This document shows positions 8,128 through 14,906 of a stretch of DNA of 64,000 bases, in pieces. The DNA is from Microbacterium sp. SZ1 (lineage in GTDB: Bacteria; Actinomycetota; Actinomycetes; Actinomycetales; Microbacteriaceae): positions 210,459 through 274,458 of the forward strand of contig NZ_LPVV01000001.1 in the NCBI RefSeq assembly GCF_002362255.1, written 5' to 3'. The notes beneath the pieces were generated by a model. The model saw only the letters and a program-made list of their open reading frames with translations. It did no database searches and was not told the DNA's origin. A program made the position numbers and the translations under genes. Numbering within the stretch: position 1 is the stretch's first letter; every line of letters starts with the position of its first letter.

Positions 8128-8170
8128 TGCGCGCCGCTACCCCGCCCGCTGGACGCGGTAGCGGCGCGCA
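8128..8170 (+). terminator. 14-bp perfect hairpin between binding protein and permease genes
   Basis: TGCGCGCCGCTACC (8128-8141) pairs perfectly with 8157-8170 around a 15-nt loop. There is no U-tract. Its position inside an operon, right after the lipoprotein gene, suggests partial termination or 3'-end protection of the lipoprotein mRNA, a known way to make more binding protein than permease. Confidence 0.6.
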
Positions 8171-8187
8171 CCCGTACGGAGACACCT

Positions 8188-9240
8188 GTGACCTCGACGA
8201 TCCCCGCTGAGCCGCCGCCTCGGCGCATCACGAACATCGACGCGCTCGCGGGCACCGCATCGCATCGACGTGCCCGCTCCCGCTGGGCACGCACCTGGCC
8301 GCTACTGCTCGCCGGGGTACTGACTCTGGGCCTCATCGCGGTGTCGATCTTCACCGGGGTGGCCGACATCACGGCTCCCGACGGCGAGGGGCGGGAGTTC
8401 CTCTGGATCACCCGTGTGCCGCGCACGGTATCGCTCGTCCTCGCTGGGGCGAGCATGGCGATGGCGGGTCTCGTGATGCAGCTCATGACGCAGAACCGCT
8501 TCGTGGAGCCGACCACGGTCGGCACGACCGAATGGGCAGGACTGGGTCTTCTCGTCACATACATCCTGTTGCCGGCGTCCGGGGTCATCGAGAAGATGGC
8601 GATCGCGATCGTCTTCGCCTTCCTCGGCACGCTCGTGTTCTTCGCCTTCCTGCGTCGGGTCACGCTGAAGTCCTCGCTGATCGTGCCGATCGTCGGCATC
8701 ATGTTCGGCGCCGTCGTCAGCGCCGTCTCGACGTTCCTCGCCCTGCGCTTCAACCTCCTGCAGGTGATCGGCGGATGGTTCATGGGCCGCTTCACGGGCA
8801 TCGAGATCGGCCGTTACGAGCCGCTGTGGATCGTGCTCGGGGTCTGCATCGTCGTCGTGGTCGCCGCGGATCGCTTCACCGTCGCCGGGCTGGGGCGCGA
8901 CATCGCTACGAATGTCGGCCTCCACTACGAGCGCGTCGTGCTGCTCGGTGTCGGGTTGGTCGCGATGACGACCGGTGTGGTGACGGTGATCATCGGCGCT
9001 CTGCCGTTCCTCGGGCTCATCGTTCCGAACCTCGTGGCGATGGTGCGCGGAGACGATCTGCGCTCGAATCTCCCCTGGGTCTTCCTCACCGGGATCTGGA
9101 TCGTGACGGTCTGCGACCTCATCGGGCGCACGATCATCATGCCGTTCGAGGTGCCAATCTCACTCGTGCTCGGTGTGGTCGGCTCGATCGTCTTCATCGT
9201 CATGCTGCTTCGGGTGCGGAGGGGGACCGGTGTCCGCTGA
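8188..9240 (+). CDS. Iron-siderophore ABC transporter permease (FecCD type), first subunit
   Basis: 350 residues with a short cytoplasmic N-terminus and about nine to ten hydrophobic segments. The FecCD hallmarks are visible: an R-I/V-P-R-type segment early (FLWITRVPRTVSLVLAGAS), a central ATPase-coupling loop near GLGRDIATNVGL and a C-terminal GALPFLGLIVPNLVAMVRG. It starts with GTG shortly after the intercistronic hairpin. Together with the next gene it forms the heteromeric membrane channel that receives ferric siderophore from the lipoprotein. Its stop overlaps the next start (GTG at 9230). Confidence 0.9.
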   Translation: MTSTIPAEPPPRRITNIDALAGTASHRRARSRWARTWPLLLAGVLTLGLIAVSIFTGVADITAPDGEGREFLWITRVPRTVSLVLAGASMAMAGLVMQLMTQNRFVEPTTVGTTEWAGLGLLVTYILLPASGVIEKMAIAIVFAFLGTLVFFAFLRRVTLKSSLIVPIVGIMFGAVVSAVSTFLALRFNLLQVIGGWFMGRFTGIEIGRYEPLWIVLGVCIVVVVAADRFTVAGLGRDIATNVGLHYERVVLLGVGLVAMTTGVVTVIIGALPFLGLIVPNLVAMVRGDDLRSNLPWVFLTGIWIVTVCDLIGRTIIMPFEVPISLVLGVVGSIVFIVMLLRVRRGTGVR

Positions 9241-10261
9241 CCTCGGCATCCGTCCGCTCCCACGCACCACCGGATCCTTCGCGGATCCCGCTCATCGCCG
9301 GCGGTACCGCCTCGTCCTCGCCGCGCTGATCGTCGGGGCGGTGATCGTCACCGCACTCCTGCTGTGCTGGGACAATCCGTACCTGCCGTTCAGCGAGCGG
9401 TGGCTGCGGATCTCGCGCATGCGCATCTCCGGGGTGCTCGTGATCGCGGTCGTGACCTTCTGCCAGGCGTTCGCGACGATCGCATTCCAGACCGCGACGA
9501 ACAACCGCATCATCACCCCGTCGATCATGGGATTCGAGTCGCTGTACGTGCTCATCCAGACCGCGATCGTGTTCTTCTTCGGCGTCACGGGACTCTCGGG
9601 ATTCGACCCCTTCACGCGGTTCCTGCTGCAGTCCGCACTCATGGTGCTCTTCGCCGTCCTCCTCTATTCCTGGCTGCTCTCCGGGCGCTTCGGGAATCTG
9701 CACGTCATGCTGCTGATCGGCATCATCCTGGGCACCGGGATGGGCGCCCTCTCGACGTTCCTGCAGCAGATGCTCGACCCCAACGAGTTCGACGTGCTCG
9801 CGGCGCGTCTGTTCGGCAGCATCACGAACGCGAACACGGACTTCCTGTGGTTCGTCATCCCGGTCTGTCTCGCTGCGGGCGGCGCGATCTGGATGCTCGC
9901 GCGTCGCCTCGATCTCATCGCGCTCGGCCGTGACGTCAGCACCAACCTGGGGCTGAATCACAAGCGACAGGTCATGCTCGTGCTCACGCTCGTCGCCGTG
10001 CTGTCGGCGATGAGCACGTCGTTGTTCGGTCCGATGACGTTCCTGGGCTTCCTCATCGCCACTCTCGCCTACGCCATCGCCGACACCTACGATCACCGCC
10101 TGCTGCTCCCCGTCGCCTGGCTGCTGGGCTACGTCACGCTGGGCGTCGCCTACTTCCTGCTCAAGCACGTGTTCACCCTGGTCAGCGCCGTCACGATCAT
10201 CGTCGAGCTGATCGGCGGACTCGTGTTCCTGATCGTCATCCTCCGAAAGGGGCGACTGTGA
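9230..10261 (+). CDS. Iron-siderophore ABC transporter permease (FecCD type), second subunit
   Basis: 343 residues from GTG 9230, which overlaps the previous gene by 11 nt; a longer in-frame opening from 9173 would run further into that gene and is not favoured. It has the same FecCD pattern: RISRMRISGVLVIAVVTF near the first periplasmic loop, the coupling region ALGRDVSTNLGL and the C-terminal GPMTFLGFLIATLAYA. Being a second, distinct permease, it implies a heterodimeric channel. The stop overlaps the GTG of the ATPase gene by 4 nt, so translation is probably coupled. Confidence 0.88.
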   Translation: MSADLGIRPLPRTTGSFADPAHRRRYRLVLAALIVGAVIVTALLLCWDNPYLPFSERWLRISRMRISGVLVIAVVTFCQAFATIAFQTATNNRIITPSIMGFESLYVLIQTAIVFFFGVTGLSGFDPFTRFLLQSALMVLFAVLLYSWLLSGRFGNLHVMLLIGIILGTGMGALSTFLQQMLDPNEFDVLAARLFGSITNANTDFLWFVIPVCLAAGGAIWMLARRLDLIALGRDVSTNLGLNHKRQVMLVLTLVAVLSAMSTSLFGPMTFLGFLIATLAYAIADTYDHRLLLPVAWLLGYVTLGVAYFLLKHVFTLVSAVTIIVELIGGLVFLIVILRKGRL

Positions 10262-11013
10262 TCCGCATCCGCGATCTCGTCCACCGCTACAGCGGCGACA
10301 CCGAGATCGGGCCCATCTCGCTCGATCTGCCCGCCGGCGGCATCGTCGCGTTGATCGGTCCGAACGGTGCCGGCAAGTCCACCCTGCTCACGATGGCCGG
10401 TCGGCTGCTCGCTCCGGACGCGGGTACGGTGCAGATCGCCGGCGTCGACGTCCATCGCGCGCCGTCGAAGCAGGTCGCGAAGATCGTCTCGATCCTCCGG
10501 CAGGAGAACCATTTCGTCACCCGGCTCACGGTCCGCCAGCTCGTCGGCTTCGGGCGCTACCCGCACTCGGGCGGGCGACTCACTCAGGTCGATGAGGACA
10601 GGATCTCGGAGGCGATCGACTTCCTCGGGCTGACCGATCTCGAACAGCGCTTCCTCGACGAGCTCTCCGGTGGCCAGCGGCAGCGCGCCTATGTCGCGAT
10701 GGTCCTGGCGCAGGACACCGAATTCGTGCTGCTCGACGAGCCGCTCAACAACCTCGACATGAAGCACGCGGTGCAGATGATGAAGCACCTGCGCCGTGCC
10801 GCAGAGGAACTCGGGCGCACGATCGTCATCGTGCTGCACGACATCAACTTCGCGGGGCACTACGCCGATCGCATCTGCGCCATGAAGGACGGGGAGATCG
10901 TCGAGTTCGGGACGCCGGCCGAGATCATGACCGACGACGTGCTCACCCGGGTGTTCGACACCCCGGTGCGGGTGATCGACGGGCCGTCCGGTCCGCTCGC
11001 CGTCTACCACTGA
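10258..11013 (+). CDS. Iron-siderophore ABC transporter ATP-binding protein (FecE/FepC type)
   Basis: 251 residues with Walker A GPNGAGKST near residue 36, Q-loop in ILRQENHF, ABC signature LSGGQRQRAY, Walker B FVLLDEPLNNLD and H-loop in IVLHDINFA. This ordering and the DEPLNNLDMKH variant are typical of ferric-siderophore importers. It powers the two FecCD permeases encoded just upstream, with which it shares a 4-nt start/stop overlap. It ends the operon; the next gene is on the opposite strand 19 bp away. Confidence 0.92.
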   Translation: MIRIRDLVHRYSGDTEIGPISLDLPAGGIVALIGPNGAGKSTLLTMAGRLLAPDAGTVQIAGVDVHRAPSKQVAKIVSILRQENHFVTRLTVRQLVGFGRYPHSGGRLTQVDEDRISEAIDFLGLTDLEQRFLDELSGGQRQRAYVAMVLAQDTEFVLLDEPLNNLDMKHAVQMMKHLRRAAEELGRTIVIVLHDINFAGHYADRICAMKDGEIVEFGTPAEIMTDDVLTRVFDTPVRVIDGPSGPLAVYH

Positions 11014-11032
11014 GCGCGGCGACCGTCGGCCG

Positions 11033-11230
11033 TCACAGCTCGATGCCGTGGTCCTCGTCGTTCACACCGGCGTTGCGACCCCGACGGGACTCGTAGCCGA
11101 GGAACCAGCCCAGCCAGACGATCGCGGCGAGCAGGATGCCGAGCCACACGTTCTGGAACACCAGACCGATCACGACCCCGGCGACGAGCAGACCGACGGT
11201 GACGGAGGCGCGGAGCGCGGTTCGTGACAT
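11033..11230 (-). CDS. Small membrane protein, 65 aa
   Basis: 65 residues with two adjacent hydrophobic segments (ASVTVGLLVAGVVIGLVF and VWLGILLAAIVWLGWFLGY) and a charged C-terminal tail rich in Asp/Glu (NDEDHGIEL). I do not recognise the family. A TAGGCT hexamer ends exactly 6 nt before the ATG, so the transcript is probably leaderless. It sits between the siderophore operon and the alkA-type gene without overlap. Confidence 0.65.
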   Translation of the reverse strand: MSRTALRASVTVGLLVAGVVIGLVFQNVWLGILLAAIVWLGWFLGYESRRGRNAGVNDEDHGIEL

Positions 11231-11267
11231 GGTCTCAGCCTAGATCCGTCGCGCGTCGTGCACGCGG

Positions 11268-12224
11268 TCAATGCCGGCGATGGTCGGCGGGGGTGAGTCG
11301 AGGACCTCTGCGCGGCTCACTGACGCCGCTGGCGAAGATGAGGCGGATCACACGCTGCCGGTGACCCGCCCACGGGGCGAGCAGCTCCAGCATCCCGTCG
11401 TCGTCGGTGCGGTGGCCGGTGAGGGCGTGGCCGACCTCGTGAGCGAGGTGGTAGTCGCCGACGCTCACGGCGTCGGGGTCGCCCAGCGCGCGGAGTCGGG
11501 TCTCGGCGGAGGTCCACACGCCGATGCCGGGGAGGCTCGTGAGCACACGATCGCGGTCGTCACCGGTCGTCGCGGCGCGGAACGCGCGAGCGAGCGAGTC
11601 GGCACGCGCGGCAGTTCGTACGATCGTCTTGGACTGCGGGGGCTGAACACCGGCACGGTGCCAGTCCCACGAGGGGATGCGGTGCCACTCGGATGCCGTG
11701 GGCGCCGCGTACATGGGGCGGGGAGTGGGGCCGGGCGCTCGGTGGCCGAACTTCGTCACCAGCAGGCGCCAGGCACGGAAGGCCTCCAGCCCGGTGACCT
11801 TCTGCTCGAGGATGGCGCAGGCGAGCGCGTCGAAGACCTCGTTCGTCCTGGCGAGGCGGATACCCGGAGACCGCCGCGCGACCTCCGCGATGAGGGGATG
11901 GTGCGAGGGGTCGAACCCCGAGGGGTCGTCGTGCGCGCCGCACAGGGCGGGCACGGTCTCGAGTGCCTCGTCGGCGCCGGCGCCCCAGGCGCTCGCCCTG
12001 ATCTCGTCGCCGACGGCACGGAGTGCAAGGGTGGCCGCTCCGCGCGAGGTGCGCACGGTGCGCCAGATGACGGCGCCGTCGAACACCATCGTCGGGTCGC
12101 CGGGGCCGCGACGGAGCATGCCGACCGTGCGTCGGATGTCGACGGGGTGACCGGGTCGGTACACCGATTCCCGACGAGGGTGAGCGGCCGCCTCGGCGGC
12201 TGCGGCATCCTGCGTCAGGGTCAT
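11268..12224 (-). CDS. DNA-3-methyladenine glycosylase, AlkA/HhH-GPD family
   Basis: 318 residues of the HhH-GPD base-excision-repair superfamily, which flips out alkylated bases and hydrolyses the N-glycosidic bond. The helix-hairpin-helix is LPGIGVWTSA at 231-240 and the catalytic Asp is D257 in VSVGDYHL, the expected spacing after the hairpin. The segment ALACAILEQKVT (133-144) matches the conserved HhH-GPD helix preceding the hairpin. There is no iron-sulfur cysteine cluster, which argues for an AlkA-like rather than an EndoIII-like enzyme. TAGGGT ends 6 nt before the ATG, suggesting a leaderless mRNA. Confidence 0.85.
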   Translation of the reverse strand: MTLTQDAAAAEAAAHPRRESVYRPGHPVDIRRTVGMLRRGPGDPTMVFDGAVIWRTVRTSRGAATLALRAVGDEIRASAWGAGADEALETVPALCGAHDDPSGFDPSHHPLIAEVARRSPGIRLARTNEVFDALACAILEQKVTGLEAFRAWRLLVTKFGHRAPGPTPRPMYAAPTASEWHRIPSWDWHRAGVQPPQSKTIVRTAARADSLARAFRAATTGDDRDRVLTSLPGIGVWTSAETRLRALGDPDAVSVGDYHLAHEVGHALTGHRTDDDGMLELLAPWAGHRQRVIRLIFASGVSEPRRGPRLTPADHRRH

Positions 12225-12274
12225 GCGCCCACCCTACGCGGCGGGGCTGACACCCGGGCGCGCGCGGGCGCCGA

Positions 12275-12967
12275 TCAGAAGCGGTCGGGCGAGGGCGTTC
12301 CGTGGCCGTAGCGGATCACCACGTCGGCGTGGCGGTCGAAGCGGTAGCCGATGCCTCGCACCGTGCGAACGATGTCCTCGTAGCGTCCGAGCTTCGCGCG
12401 GAGACGACGAACGTGCACGTCGATCGTGCGTTCGCCGGGGGTCTCGTCGTCCTGCGCCTGCCAGAGAGCAGACACGAGCTCACTGCGCTCGATCGTGCGG
12501 CCCTCCCGGAGCACGAGGTACTGCAGCAGCTCGAACTCCTTGTAGGTGAAGGCGGCGGACTCGCCGTCGATGAGGACGCGCTTGCGGGAGATGTCGACGA
12601 CGACACCGCCCTCTTCGTCGGTGCTCTCCTCCTCGGCGGCCGCCTTGGTGCGGGCGATCGCGCCCGGTTCGTGCAGCGCGAGGCGCACGACATCGAGGTC
12701 GCGTCCGCCGGAGCCGTGCGGCGCGAGAGCGACGGTGGCGTGCGTCTCGGCGCCGGGTGCAAGCTCGGCGAGAGTGCGGCGAAGGGCGTCGACGAGGAGC
12801 GGGAGGCTCACGCCGGCTTCGGCGGCCTTGATCTCGTCGAGTCCGACGTAGAGGGCGAAGCCGCGCGGGGAGCGGACGGCGGGGAGATCGGCGGCGAGCG
12901 TGGCCGAGGCGGCGGAGGCCGGGGCGGCTGCGGTGGAGGGACGCTCGAGAAGTGCGGTGTTCGACAT
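12275..12967 (-). CDS. Winged-helix (OmpR/PhoB-type DNA-binding) regulator without receiver domain
   Basis: 230 residues from ATG 12967, which has GAGGA 9 nt upstream; an open frame reaching 13144 is excluded on that ground. Residues 121-212 form a Trans_Reg_C winged helix: VVVDISRKRVLIDGE, FTYKEFELLQYL, a recognition region RTIDVHVRRLRAKLG and the wing VRTVRGIGYRF. The N-terminal 120 residues are Ala-rich, then contain an unassigned segment (RGFALYVGLDEIKAAEAG) with no phosphoacceptor Asp motif, so it is not a standard response regulator. Its mRNA has about 250 nt before the ATG, including a leaderless Cys/Met-rich leader ORF, suggesting sulfur amino acid control. Confidence 0.8.
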   Translation of the reverse strand: MSNTALLERPSTAAAPASAASATLAADLPAVRSPRGFALYVGLDEIKAAEAGVSLPLLVDALRRTLAELAPGAETHATVALAPHGSGGRDLDVVRLALHEPGAIARTKAAAEEESTDEEGGVVVDISRKRVLIDGESAAFTYKEFELLQYLVLREGRTIERSELVSALWQAQDDETPGERTIDVHVRRLRAKLGRYEDIVRTVRGIGYRFDRHADVVIRYGHGTPSPDRF

Positions 12968-13115
12968 GATGATGAAGTCCTCAGGACGTGAGCCGGGAGG
13001 CTCTGATGCGTTGCATGAATGACCGGGCGAGCCGGAGGAGCGAGCAAGGGTGGATGCTCGGAGACCCGGACCCCGCAGATCGCGAAAGGTCAGGTCAGAC
13101 GGAGTGGCTGTTCGT

Positions 13116-13217
13116 TCAGCGACACATTCGGCAACACATGCCAACGCGACCGGGCATCATCATCCCGGCAGTCCCGTTCGCCTCCTGGGCGGACAAGGGG
13201 CTTGCGTTGGTAGTCAT
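13116..13217 (-). CDS. Leaderless Cys/Met-rich leader peptide (33 aa)
   Basis: ATG at 13217 to TGA at 13116, 33 residues, starting MTTNASPLSAQEANG, with MMM at 19-21 and ending VGMCCRMCR. Cys or Met fill 8 of the last 15 positions. The ATG lies 7 nt after a CATAAT hexamer, so the transcript should begin at or within a base of the A of the start codon, and there is no Shine-Dalgarno site. Polycysteine leaderless short ORFs acting as cysteine-responsive attenuators are known from mycobacteria; this has the same build. It ends about 150 nt before the winged-helix regulator gene, which it probably controls. The regulator itself is not a sulfur enzyme, so the role is inferred. Confidence 0.65.
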   Translation of the reverse strand: MTTNASPLSAQEANGTAGMMMPGRVGMCCRMCR

Positions 13218-13224
13218 GGGAGGG

Positions 13225-13254
13225 ATTATGTCCGAAGAAGTCCCCGTGTGTCAA
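13225..13254 (-). promoter_or_regulatory. Near-consensus promoter of the leader/regulator transcript
   Basis: Minus strand: TTGACA (13249-13254), 18-bp spacer, CATAAT (13225-13230), one base off the sigma-70 consensus in total. It is the best promoter seen in the window. The stretch 12968-13294, free of long genes, is accounted for by this promoter, the leader ORF, about 150 nt of remaining 5' UTR, and the start region of the divergent GNAT gene. Confidence 0.75.
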
Positions 13255-13294
13255 AACGGCGACCCATGGGCGCGGCGGGCGTAACGTGGACGGG

Positions 13295-13603
13295 GTGACC
13301 ACCTCGACACTCGCCTCCGGATTCATCCTCACCGATGAGAAGGACGCCTCGCGGTACACGCTGACTCGTGACGGGAAGCTCGTGAGCGTGCTCGACTACC
13401 GCGACGACGGCCGGACCATCGCTCTCACGAGAGCCTTCACGATCCCGACTTTCCGGGGCCACGGCTACGCCGGGACCGTCGTCGAGGGTGCCGTCGCCGA
13501 CATCGAGGCGCGGGGTGATCGCAAGGTCGATGCGGTGTGCTGGTACGTCGCCGACTGGTTCTCCGCGCACCCCGAGCACGCGGGACTCCTGCGCTCTCGA
13601 TGA
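13295..13603 (+). CDS. Short GNAT-fold N-acetyltransferase (YjdJ type)
   Basis: About 102 residues. The pattern of YjdJ/Gcn5-related short acetyltransferases is clear: strand SVLDYRDDGRTIALTRAFTIPTFRGHGYAGTVVEGAV contains the acetyl-CoA loop R/Q-x-x-G-x-G/A as FRGHGYAG, and the C-terminal half has the conserved VDAVCWYVADWFSAHPEH. GTG 13295 is chosen because TAACGT ends 7 nt upstream (leaderless); a GTG at 13286 is the alternative. The substrate is unknown. It is divergent from the leader/regulator transcription unit, with about 40 bp between the two promoters. Confidence 0.75.
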   Translation: MTTSTLASGFILTDEKDASRYTLTRDGKLVSVLDYRDDGRTIALTRAFTIPTFRGHGYAGTVVEGAVADIEARGDRKVDAVCWYVADWFSAHPEHAGLLRSR

Positions 13604-13736
13604 ACGTCGTGTCGTGTGACGCCGTGTTACGCGAGCCCGCTCGAGATCTGCTGTTCGGCGGCGCCGCCCGATCCGGTGCGCGCTGTCGGCGGCACGCCTC
13701 TGAGCGAATGTCGGTGGCGGTTCGTACCGTGTGAGT

Positions 13737-14891
13737 ATGCGCATCCTGCACACCTCCGACTGGCACATCGGCCGCACGTTCCACGGCAACTCCACCATGG
13801 ACGCCCTGGCCGAGGTCCTCGAAGCGCTCACGGAGCAGGTGCGCGCGAACGACGTCGACGTCGTGGTGATCGCCGGAGACGTGTTCGACTCCGCGACCCC
13901 GGCCGGCGCGGCCTACACACTGCTCAGCGACGCGCTCGTCGCCCTGAGTGACACGGGCGCCCGCGTGATCGTCACGAGCGGCAACCACGATTCCGCCGCT
14001 CGCCTGGGGTTCCAGGCGCGGCTGCTGCGCGACGGGATCCACGTGCTCACCGATCCCCGGGCGATCGGGACGCCGATCACGGTCGAAGACGAACACGGAC
14101 CGGTGCACTTCTTCGGCATCCCGTACCTCGAGCCCGCCATCGTCCGCCAGCACTGGCCGGATGCCGAGCTGCGCACGCAGGCGCAGACCGTCGCCCACGC
14201 GATGGACCTGGTCCGCCGGGGCATGCGGGCGCATCCCGGTCGGTCGGTCGCGATCTCCCACTGCTTCTCGGCGGGGGTCGACGCGACTGTCGGACTCGAG
14301 CGCGAGGTGCGCCAGGGTGGACTCGACGTCGTGCCGCTCTCCGTCTTCGACGGACCCGACTACGTGGCGCTCGGTCACATCCACGGACGGCAGCAGGTCA
14401 GTGAGCGTGTGCGCTACTCGGGAGCGCCGCTGCACTACAGCTTCGGCGAGCAGAGCAAGCCGCGCGGGTCGTGGCTCGTCGACATCGACGCAGACGGTCT
14501 CGCCGGCGCGGAATGGCTCGACCTCCCCGTGCCGCGTCCGCTGGTCACGATCACAGGCACACTCGACGAGATCCTCTCGAAAGCGAACGTCGAGGCGCAC
14601 GCCGATCACTGGGTGTGCGCTGTGTATACCGACGCGATCGCTCAGGCCGAGCCGATGCGCCGCCTGCGCGAGCACTTCCCGTTCTGCGCGATGGTCCAGC
14701 ACCAGCCGGCTGAGGTCGGCGATCAGACGCCGCGCACCTACGTCGATCGTCTGCGTGGGGCGGTGTCGGACACCGAGCGCATCGATGCGTTCCTCGAGCA
14801 CGTCCGTGGGGGGCACGGTCCTACCGAGCGCGAGGGTGAACTGATCCGCGAGGTCCTCGACGACCGCGTGCGCGCCGACGCGCTGGTCTGA
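13737..14891 (+). CDS. sbcD: Exonuclease SbcD, nuclease subunit
   Basis: 384 residues, the Mre11-type subunit of the SbcCD complex that cleaves hairpins and processes DNA ends. Metal-site motifs of the calcineurin-like phosphoesterase fold are in order: D8-x-H10 in HTSDWHIG, GDVFDS, SGNHDS, then SHCF and GHIHGRQ. The ATG at 13737 gives the canonical MRILHTSDWH start; TACCGT ends 6 nt upstream, so it could be leaderless. sbcC follows after 15 bp, and the two are surely cotranscribed. Confidence 0.95.
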   Translation: MRILHTSDWHIGRTFHGNSTMDALAEVLEALTEQVRANDVDVVVIAGDVFDSATPAGAAYTLLSDALVALSDTGARVIVTSGNHDSAARLGFQARLLRDGIHVLTDPRAIGTPITVEDEHGPVHFFGIPYLEPAIVRQHWPDAELRTQAQTVAHAMDLVRRGMRAHPGRSVAISHCFSAGVDATVGLEREVRQGGLDVVPLSVFDGPDYVALGHIHGRQQVSERVRYSGAPLHYSFGEQSKPRGSWLVDIDADGLAGAEWLDLPVPRPLVTITGTLDEILSKANVEAHADHWVCAVYTDAIAQAEPMRRLREHFPFCAMVQHQPAEVGDQTPRTYVDRLRGAVSDTERIDAFLEHVRGGHGPTEREGELIREVLDDRVRADALV

Positions 14892-14906
14892 GGCGGGAGG
14901 ATCCCG

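Noticed and set aside
11908..11932. GGGTCGAACCCC, which resembles a tRNA T-arm
   Set aside because: It lies inside the alkA-type coding sequence and no acceptor stem or anticodon arm surrounds it.
13537..13734. A short plus-strand frame between the GNAT and sbcD genes
   Set aside because: It overlaps the GNAT gene, has no ribosome-binding site, and its product is of Arg/Ala low complexity.
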